DNA from: Winogradskyella sp. | GTDB lineage: Bacteria; Bacteroidota; Bacteroidia; Flavobacteriales; Flavobacteriaceae | Assembly (NCBI GenBank): GCA_028383925.1 | Contig: JAOEWO010000002.1 | Span: forward strand, 1 to 64,000 | Length of the DNA: 64,000 nt | Reading direction: 5' to 3' | In this document: positions 54,178 to 63,989 of the stretch, one piece after another | How the letters are laid out: the number at the start of each line of letters is the position of its first letter | How positions within the stretch are numbered: position 1 is the first letter of the stretch | Notes under the pieces: generated by a model | What the model was told of the DNA's origin: nothing | Database searches by the model: none | Seen by the model: the letters and a program-made list of their open reading frames with translations, nothing else | Translations under genes and position numbers: made by a program

Positions 54178-56613
54178 ATGTCTATTAATTTGAAAGTAAA
54201 ACACTTTATAATTTTACCTTTTTTTTGTTTTCTGTTTACTTTAGTTGGTTTTTCTCAAACAATTACAGTGTTAGAAGAGGGTACAAATGAGCCAATACCT
54301 GGTGTAGCCCTTTATAATTTAAAGAAAACGAAATATGTAGTAACCGATAGTAATGGAAACGCTTTATTAGATAAGTTTGGTAGCGATGAGGCTATTTTTT
54401 TTCAAAGTATTTTGTTTGTAAAAACACAAATAAAAAAATCTGAAATAGCACAAAGTAATTATACGGTTTACCTTGTGCCCAGTGTAGAAAGTTTAAATCA
54501 GATTGTAATATCGGCTTCTAAATTTGAACAAAGCAAACGCGATATACCACAAACAATTGTAAGTGTAAGCGCAAAACAAATTGCGTTTGTAAACCCACAA
54601 ACAAGTGCAGATTTATTAGAAAACACAGGTAATATATATATTCAAAAAAGCCAACTTGGTGGTGGTAGCCCAATGATTAGAGGTTTCTCTACTAACAGAT
54701 TGTTAATTACGGTAGATGGTGTAAGAATGAATAATGCCATATTTAGAGGTGGTAATCTTCAAAATGTAATCTCAGTAGACCCTTTTACAGTTCAAAATAC
54801 AGAAGTTACACTTGGTGCAGGTTCTGTAGTTTATGGTAGTGATGCTATAGGTGGTATAATGAGTTTTTACACTAAAAAACCACAATTGTCTTATAAAGAC
54901 GATTTGTTTTTAAAAGCTAATGTTTTAACTAGACATGCGACTGCAAATAACGAAAAAACAGGACATTTTGACTTTAATCTCGGTTATAAAAAATGGGCGT
55001 TTTTAACTAGTGTAAGTTATACAGATTTTGATGATTTAAGAATGGGAAGTAAAGGCCCTTTAGATTATTTAAGAAACGAATACGTGGTTAGAGAAAATGG
55101 TGAAGATATTATACGTACAAATCCAAACCCACAAGTGCAGGTGCCAACAGGTTATAACCAAGTTAATTTAATGCAAAAGGTAAGGTATGAACCGTCTGAT
55201 AATTTAAATTTTGATTTGGGTTTGTATTTTTCTACAACATCAGATTACCCAAGATATGATAGGCTAATTAGACCTAGAGGAGAACTGTTACGATCTGCCA
55301 AATGGCAGTACGGACCACAACAATGGTTTATGGGAAATCTGCAACTTACAAAAATGAGTAGCAGTTCTAATTTATACGATAAGCTACAGGCAACAGCAGC
55401 CTACCAAAATTTTCAAGAAAGTAGAAGCGATAGAGATTTTCAGTCTGCATTACGAGAAGTAAGATCAGAAAACGTAGATGCCTTATCCTTTAATTTAGAT
55501 TTAGAAAAAAGATTAAGTTCTAAAACGTCACTGTTTTATGGTGTTGAGTATTTATATAACACTGTAGGCTCTAAAGGGCGAGAAGATAATATAGACACAA
55601 ATACAAGCATAGCCAATGTTACACGCTATCCTAATGGCTCTAACTGGCAGTCTATGGCGGGTTACGCTAGTTTAAAGTACAAGCCAAATGCAACTTTTGT
55701 TTTTCAGTCGGGTTTACGTTACAATCAGGTTATTGCAAATGCAGATTTTACAGAAAATAATGTGTTTTTAGATTTACCGTTTAATGATGCACAAGTTAAT
55801 ACAGGTGCACTTACTGGTACAGCTGGTATTACATGGTCGCCAAGCGCTATAATGCAATGGAAACTTAATGCATCTACCGCTTTTAGGGCTCCAAACATAG
55901 ATGATATAGGTAAAGTGTTTGATAGCGAGCCAGGCTCTGTAGTAGTTCCTAATAAAAATCTAAAAGCAGAATATGCCTATGGTGGTGAACTTGGTTTAAA
56001 ATTAAATTTTAATGATAAAATTATTTTAGATTTAGCCACCTATTATACGTTTTTAGATAATGCATTAATTAGACGAGATTTTGAGTTAAATGGTGAAACT
56101 CAAATTATTTATGATGGGGAATTAAGTAATATTCAGGCCATACAAAATGCGTCTAAAGCATGGATTTATGGTTTTGAAGTTGGTGTTGAGGTTAATTTTA
56201 CAGAACATTTAAAGTTGCGTTCTCAATACAATGTTATTGGTGGTACAGAAGAAAATGAAGGTATCGAAGTACCTATTAGACATATAGCACCACATTTTGG
56301 TCGCACCCATTTTATTTGGAAAAAGAATAAGTTACAATTAGATGCTTTTTTAGTTTATAATGACGAATTATCCTTTAATCAGTTGGCACCATCTGAAGCT
56401 GAAAAAGACTACATCTATGCTGCTGATACTAATGGGAACCCTTTTGCACCAGCTTGGCATACACTTAACTTGCGTACACAATACCAATGGAATACTAATT
56501 TTAGTATTACAGCAAGTTTAGAAAATATTACAGACCAACGTTATAGGCCATATTCTTCTGGTATTTCTGCACCTGGTAGAAATTTAATATTGGCTTTAAA
56601 ATATACACTCTAA
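54178..56613 (+). CDS. TonB-dependent receptor, haem/hemoglobin-receptor-like
   Basis: This 811-aa outer-membrane receptor has a signal peptide to about 26 (..GFSQ), a short carboxypeptidase-like regulatory domain (about 27-100) and a plug with QTSADLLENTGNIYIQKSQLGGGSPMIRGFSTNRLLITVDGVRMNNAIFRGGNLQNVISVDPF. The barrel ends ..NLILALKYTL. The plug wording recalls haem/hemoglobin-type receptors, but the ligand is not proven. Unlike the receptor at 26 kb, it has no STN domain. It is third in the porZ-recO unit; a shared hairpin terminator follows. Confidence 0.88.
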   Translation: MSINLKVKHFIILPFFCFLFTLVGFSQTITVLEEGTNEPIPGVALYNLKKTKYVVTDSNGNALLDKFGSDEAIFFQSILFVKTQIKKSEIAQSNYTVYLVPSVESLNQIVISASKFEQSKRDIPQTIVSVSAKQIAFVNPQTSADLLENTGNIYIQKSQLGGGSPMIRGFSTNRLLITVDGVRMNNAIFRGGNLQNVISVDPFTVQNTEVTLGAGSVVYGSDAIGGIMSFYTKKPQLSYKDDLFLKANVLTRHATANNEKTGHFDFNLGYKKWAFLTSVSYTDFDDLRMGSKGPLDYLRNEYVVRENGEDIIRTNPNPQVQVPTGYNQVNLMQKVRYEPSDNLNFDLGLYFSTTSDYPRYDRLIRPRGELLRSAKWQYGPQQWFMGNLQLTKMSSSSNLYDKLQATAAYQNFQESRSDRDFQSALREVRSENVDALSFNLDLEKRLSSKTSLFYGVEYLYNTVGSKGREDNIDTNTSIANVTRYPNGSNWQSMAGYASLKYKPNATFVFQSGLRYNQVIANADFTENNVFLDLPFNDAQVNTGALTGTAGITWSPSAIMQWKLNASTAFRAPNIDDIGKVFDSEPGSVVVPNKNLKAEYAYGGELGLKLNFNDKIILDLATYYTFLDNALIRRDFELNGETQIIYDGELSNIQAIQNASKAWIYGFEVGVEVNFTEHLKLRSQYNVIGGTEENEGIEVPIRHIAPHFGRTHFIWKKNKLQLDAFLVYNDELSFNQLAPSEAEKDYIYAADTNGNPFAPAWHTLNLRTQYQWNTNFSITASLENITDQRYRPYSSGISAPGRNLILALKYTL

Positions 56614-56624
56614 ATACAGAAATA

Positions 56625-56656
56625 AAAAAAGCTTCATTTATAAATGAAGCTTTTTT
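56625..56656. terminator. Bidirectional terminator between convergent genes
   Basis: The perfect palindrome AGCTTCATTTA/TAAATGAAGCT has A6 before and T6 after it. It serves the TonB receptor gene (plus) and the giant T9SS protein gene (minus). Confidence 0.92.
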
Positions 56657-56679
56657 AAATGTTATTTATTGTTGCTAAA

Positions 56680-59600
56680 TTACTTTTGCTTTATTGCCTT
56701 TTTGCTAATAACTTGCCCGTTAGACAAGGTAATTTTAGCAATATAAGCAGCTTTACTAAGTTTAGATAAGTTGTAAACTTCTGTTGAGCTGTTTCCGCTT
56801 AAATTATAAACATGTCTTCCTGTAATATCAAAAATATCAACCTTAGTTATCTTAAAGTTATTTGTTATTTTAATTTCAACGTCACCGTTTAATAATTCAA
56901 CAAGTGTTACGGCATTGGCATCTGCTATGGTATCCTCAACAGAAAGGATATTATTGTTAAATATAATTTCAAAACGGTTGTTAAACTCACCAATTTCTGA
57001 AGTAAAGTTATAGTCTGCATCCTTAAGATTATGAATAGCTCCTACTAAGTTATCCTTTAAATAAATAGGATTAGTGTTTAGGAAATCTCCTTCAAATTTA
57101 AGAACTTTAATGGTATATATACTAGCTTCACTAACGTTAGTTGTAAAACCTAAAGGTATTATTTCTTGTTCTGTAAGTGTATTAATTGCTTTACCCTGTA
57201 TTGCAAATTTTGTATCGTTAAAACCATCAATTATTGAGTAAATTGATGCTGCATTAGTATAAGATTCATTTCGCCTTGCATCATAGCTCATACCATCAAA
57301 ACCATCTGTAGCACCAGCCACATAACCAATACCTGTTTGGCTGTATACACCAGTATCTGAGTTTAAATTAATCCACAATCTGTTTGTTGGGCTCGTGTTT
57401 GAAGGTGGATTAGCAGTTCTATAAAATTCATCATTAGCATTATCTCCACTTAGTCTCATACTGTTATCAAAACGTATAGGATTTGCCGATGTACTGCTTA
57501 CAAAAAAGGCTTGTCCAGACGGAATCTTAGTGTCAGGCATATCTAAACCATCAACAACACCATCACCATTTAAGTCGCTGCCATTACCTGTTCCCATAGT
57601 GCCATTAATAATAAGATAATCACTTTGGTTAAAGTTTAATACCTCGTTACCTATGTTTGTATTTAAAGGCGCTGTAAAATGAGACCATAAATACACTACA
57701 TTATTAATAGATGTGTTTCTTGCAAAAAATATATCTGTATCTATTGCAGATGGATAGGGGTTACCTACAAGATTCCAACTACTTAGATTTGTTGGGTTAT
57801 AAGCTAAAGGAAATGCATAGTCACCAGTGTTTAGTGCACCTGAAAAATTATACTCAGGCGTGAGGCCAGGTGAAAAACCGTTTTGTGTATGTGTTGCTGC
57901 GTAACCACGTCCAATTTCCATAACACCTGTTCCGGTAGCTAAAGTCCAATCATTACCATCATCGTCAATATCGTCACCATCTAAATCTTCAAAATTAGCT
58001 GCATTGTAGAAAAAACGCCTTTCAGGATTAGCACTACTCAAAGCAATATCTACATCTGCATTTGCTACAGGCGAGCTCCAATACGTATAGTCGTACCAAT
58101 TATTTAAAGGTGATGTGTTTTTATTTACAAGAGCACTTCCGTTTCCGTTTATTATAAAACTACCTGCAGCAGCAGCACCGACACCTTTTTGGATAAATGA
58201 TCCTTGTGTTTGTACAATTATTTCGCCACTGTCTTCAACAATGACGTTACGCACAACGTCTATAAATTGTCCATTACTTACTCTTAATACAGCGTTAACA
58301 ATTAAAGAACACGTTGTAAAACTTCCACCGTTTAAGTTGGTGTCATAATTTGCATTTATAAAGGCTACTGTGTTTATATCTGGTGCACCATTGTCCCAGC
58401 CAGTTTCTGTCCAGGTTGTAGAGTTTGCACATTGACAATCGCTTAAATGACTACCTAAATCGTTAGTATTATTAGATGCAACAACTGCCCATTGCGAGGC
58501 ATCATAAGTTACTGTTGGTGTGGCTATGTCTGCATTTCTTCTAAGTGCAACGTTTTGTGCAAAAATATTTATATTACCTATAATACCAATAACATCAATG
58601 TTATCACCGTCAAATGTTTGAAGAGCTATAGCATCATTACCATCAAAATTTAAAACAGGACTATCTGGACATAAATCTGCTTCAGTACAGAGTGAAGATC
58701 CATCCCTTGAAACTAAATAGGTTTCATAAGCATTAATAGTGCCTGTAAGGTTCAAAGTGCTTGGAAGAACAACTCTTCCGTCAATATACCTCGCTAATCT
58801 ATAGTTATTTGTTAAGTCTATTGCTGAATCTGTAGGATTGTATAGTTCTATAAAATTTTCATTTCCGTTAGCTCTTTCATGATATTCTGAAATAATTAGT
58901 TCAGAACAGTCACTTATTGGTAAAGTTACTTCTCCACTTAAATCAATATTTTGAGTGGTTATATCAGTTGAGGTAGCTGTAAGTGTGCCACTATAGGTAC
59001 TTGCAGTTAGCCCATTTTCTAATCTTACATAAATTGTAGTAACATTTACTTCACCACCTGTTTGATTTAGTGTAATGGTATTGTCAAACCCAACTCCAGG
59101 TATTGTAGATATTTCAAAATTAGGAGGTGCTGTTAAAACGATTTCTCCTGTTAAATTTAAACCTTGTATGGTAAACGTACTTTCTTGTAATGAATTCTCA
59201 CCTTCAACATAGCCTAATACATTAATGATATTAGGAATAATATTGGGGGTTATAATAACTATCGGATCCGTTGTGGCTGTACCTTCAATTATGATATTAT
59301 CTAAAGCATGTATTTCATTAATATCATCATTATTCATTGAAATTCTTAGCTGAATAGTGTTCCCAGCCAAACTATTTGTAGAGACGTCCTCAGTAACGAA
59401 TGTTCCTGTAATATTGCCATTAACTGTAGCTTGTTGCCAAGGCCCAGTGTTATTAATACGGTATTCAGTTAAAAAACTATCATCAGGTTCTAGATTAACG
59501 GCATAATTATATGCATTTAAAGAGAATTTGACATCTGTAAAATTAGAAATATCAATAATAGGCGATAACCAAACTGCAGTACCTCGTAAGTGCCGACCAA

Positions 59601-59847
59601 TAAATTTTGCATCTCGTTCTCCATTCTCGATCATATTTTCTACAATAAAGTAATCGGTATTATCTAAAAAATTTGTTGCAGAAATATTTATTGACCAATT
59701 AACACCCGAAAGGTCTTCAGCAGGAAGTACACCTATTGCCCCTTTTCCATTTTGACCAGAAAAGTCTTCACTATATATAATAGTTTGCGCTAAGGAAAAA
59801 CTAAAATATCCAAAAATTAATATTAAACTTAGGACGTATTTTTTCAT
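56680..59847 (-). CDS. Very large T9SS-sorted surface protein with lamin-tail domain
   Basis: Starting at the ATG 59847 (MKKYVLSLILIFGYFSFSLAQ, signal peptide) it is 1055 aa; the track start at 59895 adds a second hydrophobic stretch and is less likely. After an N-terminal beta-sandwich (FSGQNGKGAIG.., ITPNIIPNIINVLGYVEGENS..) comes a lamin-tail domain at about 310-450 (SELIISEYHERANGNENFIELYNPTDSAIDL..). A large middle region has GFFVSS-type blocks, then a T9SS type A tail (VEIKITNNFKITKVDIFDITGRHVY..ISKKAIKQK). Likely a secreted or surface adhesin; function not known. Confidence 0.85.
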   Translation of the reverse strand: MKKYVLSLILIFGYFSFSLAQTIIYSEDFSGQNGKGAIGVLPAEDLSGVNWSINISATNFLDNTDYFIVENMIENGERDAKFIGRHLRGTAVWLSPIIDISNFTDVKFSLNAYNYAVNLEPDDSFLTEYRINNTGPWQQATVNGNITGTFVTEDVSTNSLAGNTIQLRISMNNDDINEIHALDNIIIEGTATTDPIVIITPNIIPNIINVLGYVEGENSLQESTFTIQGLNLTGEIVLTAPPNFEISTIPGVGFDNTITLNQTGGEVNVTTIYVRLENGLTASTYSGTLTATSTDITTQNIDLSGEVTLPISDCSELIISEYHERANGNENFIELYNPTDSAIDLTNNYRLARYIDGRVVLPSTLNLTGTINAYETYLVSRDGSSLCTEADLCPDSPVLNFDGNDAIALQTFDGDNIDVIGIIGNINIFAQNVALRRNADIATPTVTYDASQWAVVASNNTNDLGSHLSDCQCANSTTWTETGWDNGAPDINTVAFINANYDTNLNGGSFTTCSLIVNAVLRVSNGQFIDVVRNVIVEDSGEIIVQTQGSFIQKGVGAAAAGSFIINGNGSALVNKNTSPLNNWYDYTYWSSPVANADVDIALSSANPERRFFYNAANFEDLDGDDIDDDGNDWTLATGTGVMEIGRGYAATHTQNGFSPGLTPEYNFSGALNTGDYAFPLAYNPTNLSSWNLVGNPYPSAIDTDIFFARNTSINNVVYLWSHFTAPLNTNIGNEVLNFNQSDYLIINGTMGTGNGSDLNGDGVVDGLDMPDTKIPSGQAFFVSSTSANPIRFDNSMRLSGDNANDEFYRTANPPSNTSPTNRLWINLNSDTGVYSQTGIGYVAGATDGFDGMSYDARRNESYTNAASIYSIIDGFNDTKFAIQGKAINTLTEQEIIPLGFTTNVSEASIYTIKVLKFEGDFLNTNPIYLKDNLVGAIHNLKDADYNFTSEIGEFNNRFEIIFNNNILSVEDTIADANAVTLVELLNGDVEIKITNNFKITKVDIFDITGRHVYNLSGNSSTEVYNLSKLSKAAYIAKITLSNGQVISKKAIKQK

Positions 59848-59942
59848 TTTGAGGTATTTTAAAAATAGTGCTAGCATAAATATTATGTAACACAAAACAC
59901 AAATATCTACAATTAATTGTTAAAATGTTATAATTTAGATGC

Positions 59943-60413
59943 TTGAATCCACAAAAAACATATACGGTCGACGAAGCGCAAAAAAAGCTTGAAAATTACT
60001 GCGCATATCAAGAGCGGTGTCATAAAGAAGTACGTTCTAAACTCATGGAAATGAGAATGATTCCTCAAGTTGTAGATACAATTATAGTACACTTAATTAC
60101 ACATAATTTTCTTAACGAAGAACGGTTTGCTAAGTCATTTGTTAGGGGGAAATTTAGAATTAAGAAATGGGGAAAAGTACGGTTAGTAAGAGAGCTGAAA
60201 TTTAGAGATGTTTCTAAATATAGTATTGATATGGCATTGCAAGAAATAGATTTAGATGACTATTTTGATACACTAGATGCACTTGTGCAAAAGCGTATAG
60301 CGCAGGTTACAGAAAAAAATATATACAAAAAGAAAAAAAAGGTAGCAGATTATCTTTTATATCGTGGTTGGGAATCTCATCTTATTTACGAAAAAATTAA
60401 TGAGCACTTATAA
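59943..60413 (+). CDS. recX: RecX regulatory protein
   Basis: This 156-aa RecX protein inhibits RecA filaments. Three RecX helical repeats are visible: KLENYCAYQERCHKEVRSKLMEM.., FLNEERFAKSFVRGKFRIKKWGKVRLVRELKFR.. and KKKVADYLLYRGWESHLIYEKI. The start is TTG at 59943; an overlapping ATG at 59939 is in another frame that stops after 17 codons. The hairpin terminator begins at the stop codon. Confidence 0.9.
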   Translation: MNPQKTYTVDEAQKKLENYCAYQERCHKEVRSKLMEMRMIPQVVDTIIVHLITHNFLNEERFAKSFVRGKFRIKKWGKVRLVRELKFRDVSKYSIDMALQEIDLDDYFDTLDALVQKRIAQVTEKNIYKKKKKVADYLLYRGWESHLIYEKINEHL

Positions 60414-60451
60414 AAAAACCTTTTTCAATACGTATTGAAAAAGGTTTTTTT
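60412..60451. terminator. 20-bp palindromic bidirectional terminator after recX
   Basis: AAAAAAACCTTTTTCAATAC and its exact complement abut (60412-60431/60432-60451), with T7 at the end. It serves recX (plus) and the barrel gene (minus). Confidence 0.92.
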
Positions 60452-60471
60452 AGAATTAAGAGTTCTATTAT

Positions 60472-60963
60472 TTATAAATTAAAAGAGGCTCCAATGTGTA
60501 TTGTAAATTGGTTGTGTAATTCTTCAGCTGGTGATAAATCGTCCGAATTGTACTCTGCAAACGGTACATTAAATTCTGTATAAAGACCAAAACCGTTTGT
60601 GAAAAAATAACGGGCACCCAAATGGCCACCAAAATTCTTTAAACCAAAACTTAATCCTGGGTATAAATCAAAATTTTTGTCAATGGCTAAAACATTTCCA
60701 ATATTAGCATTAAAACGTGCTCTAAGATCGTAGCGATCTCCAAATTTTGCATCTATTTTTTCTTCAACACCCAAAAGGTAGGTAGATGATAGCCCTAAAG
60801 ATATGTTTTCACCAATACCGTAATCGTAAGATAGGTTTAGGCCAGTTCCGTTATTCTGAAAGTTGGCACCTACTTGAAATTTACTATCGCCTTTACCGCT
60901 AAATGCTTGAGAATTGCAAAAATAAAAGCTAATTAATAATGCTATAAAGAGGGTGTTTTTCAT
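60472..60963 (-). CDS. Small outer-membrane beta-barrel-like protein (DUF6646-like)
   Basis: This 163-aa protein has a signal peptide ending SQAF. It has about eight amphipathic strands (SKFQVGANFQNNGTGLNLSYDYG.., SLGLSSTYLLG.., GGHLGARYFFTN.., FTIHIGASFNL) and a terminal hydrophobic Leu after Phe, the ending expected of a barrel. It resembles small Bacteroidota OmpA/DUF6646-type barrels; function unknown. It is monocistronic. Confidence 0.72.
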   Translation of the reverse strand: MKNTLFIALLISFYFCNSQAFSGKGDSKFQVGANFQNNGTGLNLSYDYGIGENISLGLSSTYLLGVEEKIDAKFGDRYDLRARFNANIGNVLAIDKNFDLYPGLSFGLKNFGGHLGARYFFTNGFGLYTEFNVPFAEYNSDDLSPAEELHNQFTIHIGASFNL

Positions 60964-61492
60964 ATTATTTGTTTTAAAAAAATCTAGCTGTAAATATACA
61001 AATTGTAAACTATTATTGATGTTAAACTAACCGAACTTGTTGAGGTTAATTAAATTTTTTTACAATGCTTATCTTTAGATTGTATTGAGTTATTGCAATT
61101 ATACAGTATAAAAATTGTTAGTATAAATTTCACTAAATCTTTTAGTGTTTCTTAAAATTTTTTTGAATCGTCCATAAAATTGAGGCACAATATATTTGAG
61201 TAATACCGATGTATTGCGCGACTACTTTGTTTTATTTTAAATATGCTAATTCGTCTAATATTAAAATTTTAGCAATAAATTAATTCTTTTAAAATAGAAC
61301 TAGCTTTTAATATTAATTACTAGATTACGAACTATTTTTCGTACGTTTGAGATTGATTATATTTTTGAGTGCGTTATTAAAAAAGTTTTAAACATCTGTT
61401 TAATGAATTGTAACCTATATAGTTTTAGAGATAACAGACTCAAAACTCTCAATGAGTATTTATAAATAATGTTTAATTTAAAATCAACTAAG
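60964..61492. other. 529-bp gene-free intergenic region
   Basis: No ORF of note was found on either strand. It is very AT-rich, with a CACTAAA/TTTAGTG hairpin (61131-61147) followed by a broken T-rich tract, and TAnnTTTG-type strings at 61191-61198 and 61360-61367 without a good -33 partner. It may hold a small RNA or long leader, but I see no firm evidence. Confidence 0.3.
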
Positions 61493-61789
61493 ATGATTAA
61501 AAAATCAATGAAAATGATGACTGTAGCTTTTGCAGTGTCTATGTTATTAACTTCTTGTTACTCTTACACAAGTGTAGTAGGAAAAGGAGCTCAAGGAAGT
61601 TCTAAAGTTACAAAATGGAATCATTATGTAATTTATGGTTTAGCTCCTGTAGGTGTATCTGACTCAAAAGCTATGGCTGATGGTGCAAAAGATTACACTG
61701 TACATACGAGACAAACATTTGTAAACGGATTAGTTTCTGCTATAACTTTCGGAATTTATTCTCCAAGTACAACTACAGTAACTAAATAG
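61493..61789 (+). CDS. Bor-like lipoprotein
   Basis: The ATG at 61493 gives 98 aa (MIKKSMKMMTVAFAVSMLLTSC), a lipoprotein signal with lipobox LLTSC; the upstream track start adds a non-signal leader. The C-terminal half matches the phage lambda Bor family: HYVIYGLAPVG.. and TRQTFVNGLVSAITFGIYSP. Bor proteins are small surface lipoproteins linked to serum resistance in enterobacteria; in Bacteroidota the role is unknown. A perfect 22-bp palindromic terminator follows 11 bases after the stop. Confidence 0.85.
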   Translation: MIKKSMKMMTVAFAVSMLLTSCYSYTSVVGKGAQGSSKVTKWNHYVIYGLAPVGVSDSKAMADGAKDYTVHTRQTFVNGLVSAITFGIYSPSTTTVTK

Positions 61790-61800
61790 TATTTTTTAAG

Positions 61801-61834
61801 AAGTTGGTCTTAAGACCAACTTCTTATTTTTTTT
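61801..61834 (+). terminator. Terminator after the Bor-like gene
   Basis: The 22-bp perfect palindrome AAGTTGGTCTT/AAGACCAACTT (61801-61822) is followed by a T-rich tract (CTTATTTTTTTT). It lies just before the start of the next small gene. Confidence 0.88.
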
Positions 61835-61839
61835 ATCTT

Positions 61840-62037
61840 ATGAAGAAAATTATATTTTATATTACGGCCATAGTGTCGTTTTTTTTAATTGTAAATATTA
61901 TTAAAATTATCGCAACTGATTTTAATCGATTAACCGAATATGGTTTTGGTTATTTGGTGGGTCAGATTATTTTGTTTGTGATGTTTATAGTTATTGCTTT
62001 AATTACAAGAAAATCTGTATTTACAGCAGAGACGTAA
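61840..62037 (+). CDS. Small two-helix membrane protein
   Basis: The ATG at 61840 (MKKIIFYITAIVSFFLIVNII) gives 65 aa; the track start at 61804 lies inside the terminator hairpin and is rejected. Two hydrophobic spans (about 4-21 and 35-56) are joined by a short loop (ATDFNRLTEYGFGYLVGQ). No family was recognised. It follows a terminator, so it either depends on read-through from the Bor-like gene or has its own weak promoter. Confidence 0.5.
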   Translation: MKKIIFYITAIVSFFLIVNIIKIIATDFNRLTEYGFGYLVGQIILFVMFIVIALITRKSVFTAET

Positions 62038-62078
62038 TAACGCATTAAAAAACAAATAGCTATTTTGTTTTAATTTTA

Positions 62079-62552
62079 TCACAACCACTTAGAGTCTGTA
62101 GTGGTTGCATCCAAGATATCTATATTTAATTTTGAAGCTATAGACTTAGCTCGGTCAAAGGCAGTATTAGTGTCTTTTGTGATGTAGGCTTCAATCTTTT
62201 TGTTGGTATCATAAAATAGATTTACTTGAATTACCGCACTCGACACGTTTGTACTTGCAGTTCTAGCCCAAACAGTAGTCACTTCTGTAGTTTTAAACAC
62301 AGAGATATACTCAATATTAGGTAACGTTTTCCATGGTCCTACGGTAATCCCAAAAATAGATCTAAAAGACCTATAGGTTTTGTTATCAAAATTTATGGCG
62401 ATGCCATTTTCAACTAATAAATAACCTCCAATAAACAAAGGAACTACCCCTTTGATATCACGAATTAAAGCCAATACTCCAACAATTACAGCAAAAATTC
62501 CTAGTACATATTGCCACAGTAAATGTTTTCTTTTAAATATATATACATCCAT
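62079..62552 (-). CDS. Membrane protein with PH-like C-terminal region
   Basis: This 157-aa protein has two N-terminal membrane spans (about 10-27 and 30-47). The cytosolic or periplasmic rest is beta-rich (GIAINFDNKTYRSFRSIFGITVGPWKTLPNIEYISVFKTTE.., ending in a helix FDRAKSIASKLNIDIL), like the PH-type domain seen in small bacterial membrane proteins. Function unknown. The stop codon is TGA, showing TGA still acts as a stop here. It lies downstream of the flotillin-like gene and its terminator. Confidence 0.6.
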   Translation of the reverse strand: MDVYIFKRKHLLWQYVLGIFAVIVGVLALIRDIKGVVPLFIGGYLLVENGIAINFDNKTYRSFRSIFGITVGPWKTLPNIEYISVFKTTEVTTVWARTASTNVSSAVIQVNLFYDTNKKIEAYITKDTNTAFDRAKSIASKLNIDILDATTTDSKWL

Positions 62553-62570
62553 AGTTAAGGCTTAAATGTA

Positions 62571-62600
62571 AAAAGTCCACTTTTTTAAAAGTGGACTTTT
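62571..62600 (-). terminator. Terminator after the flotillin-like gene
   Basis: The stem AAAAGTCCACTTTT/AAAAGTGGACTTTT (62571-62584/62587-62600) lies 15 bases past the flotillin-like gene stop on the minus strand. Confidence 0.85.
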
Positions 62601-62615
62601 AGGGTTGTAACTGTT

Positions 62616-63989
62616 TTATTTAGCGGTGTCAATCTCAGCGTCTTCTGTGTCAATTACTTTTTTGTCTTTACCTTTTAAGTATTCAGGTAAATCCATACCA
62701 GCCATATTGAACATTTCTTGTAAAGGTGGTACAGATTTGTACATACCAGATAAGAAGTTTGCTGTAGACGACTTTCCATCTTCACTGCTTCCGCCATTAT
62801 CCCAAACGGTCACTTTATCAATTTTAATGTTCTTAATAGCATCAGCTTGTATTTGTACTAGTTCTGGTAATTTATCTGCAATTAATAATAATACGGCATC
62901 TCTACTGTTATTGCCAGCAGCTCTTACAATTTCTTGTAAACCTGCAGCTTGCTTTGTTAATACTTCAAACTGTCCTTGTGCTTCGGCTTGAGCTTTAAAT
63001 AAAATAGCGTCTGCTTCACCTTTTGCTTTTCTTCTAATACGTTCAGCTTCTGCTTCAGCGTCTATTTCTACTTTCTTTTTGTCAATTTCTGCTGGTACAA
63101 TGACATCTGCCATTTGAGACGAACGCTCGCGTTCTGCCCTTGCGGTTTCGGCTTCTTGCTCTGCGGCATAAGACTCTTGTAAGGCTTTTGCGCTTTGTAC
63201 TTTTTCTGATGCAATTGCCACACGTTCTGCCTCTGCTTCACGTTGACGACGTAGTGAGTCTGAATTTGCTACTGATATTTTAGCTGCATTTTCACCCTCT
63301 ACAGCTTGCGCGTTAGCCGCTGCGACTTGGGTACGTTCATCTTGTACAGCGTTAGCTTCACCAATAGAACCATCTCTAGTCTTTTCTGCAACAGATTTAC
63401 GGGCAGCGTTAATTGCATGTGCTGCCGCTTCTTTACCGAGTGCTTCAATGTACCCAGATTCATCAACAATATCCGTAATATTAACGTTGATGAGCTTTAA
63501 ACCTACTTTACGTAATTCGGTTTCTACACTTTCAGAAATATTAGTTAAGAATTTATCACGATCATTATTAATTTCTTCAATATCCATTGAAGCTACTACT
63601 AAACGTAACTGACCAAAAATGATTTCTTGTGCTAAATCTTGTATTTCATTTTGTCCTAAGCCTAATAAACGTTCTGCCGCATTTTGCATAACACCTGGCT
63701 CGGTAGATACACCAATTGTAAAACGCGATGGTACGTTAACACGAATATTTTGTTTTGATAATGCATTTATTAAGTTAACCTCAATTGAAATAGGCGTTAA
63801 TTCTAAAAATTCAAAATCTTGAATTACAGGAATAATAAAAGCAGCTCCACCATGAATACATTTAGCAGATTGGCCTCCACCTACTTTTCCGTAAACCACT
63901 AAAATTCTATCTGATGGACAGCGTTTGTAACGCTTTACTAATATGATGAGTGTTAATATTATAAATAAGACGACAAAGATACCTACCAT
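62616..63989 (-). CDS. Flotillin-like SPFH-domain membrane protein (5' end near window edge)
   Basis: This protein is 457 aa from the ATG at 63989. An N-terminal membrane span (VGIFVVLFIILTLIILV) is followed by an SPFH/band-7 domain (about 20-210: YKRCPSDRILVVYGKVGGG.., VNVPSRFTIGVSTEPGVMQNAAERLLGLGQNEIQDLAQEIIFGQLR). A long Ala/Glu coiled coil (210-350; AEAERVAIASEKVQSAKALQESYAAEQEAE) precedes a C-terminal flotillin tail (AAGLQEIVRAAGNNSRDAVLLLIADKLPELVQIQADAIKNIKIDKVTVWDNGG). Flotillins organise membrane microdomains as oligomers. The frame stays open to the window end at 64000, so the true start may lie outside. Confidence 0.9.
   Translation of the reverse strand: MVGIFVVLFIILTLIILVKRYKRCPSDRILVVYGKVGGGQSAKCIHGGAAFIIPVIQDFEFLELTPISIEVNLINALSKQNIRVNVPSRFTIGVSTEPGVMQNAAERLLGLGQNEIQDLAQEIIFGQLRLVVASMDIEEINNDRDKFLTNISESVETELRKVGLKLINVNITDIVDESGYIEALGKEAAAHAINAARKSVAEKTRDGSIGEANAVQDERTQVAAANAQAVEGENAAKISVANSDSLRRQREAEAERVAIASEKVQSAKALQESYAAEQEAETARAERERSSQMADVIVPAEIDKKKVEIDAEAEAERIRRKAKGEADAILFKAQAEAQGQFEVLTKQAAGLQEIVRAAGNNSRDAVLLLIADKLPELVQIQADAIKNIKIDKVTVWDNGGSSEDGKSSTANFLSGMYKSVPPLQEMFNMAGMDLPEYLKGKDKKVIDTEDAEIDTAK

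Noticed and set aside
61804-61839. Extended start of the 65-aa membrane protein
   Set aside because: The extra codons lie inside the terminator palindrome of the previous gene.
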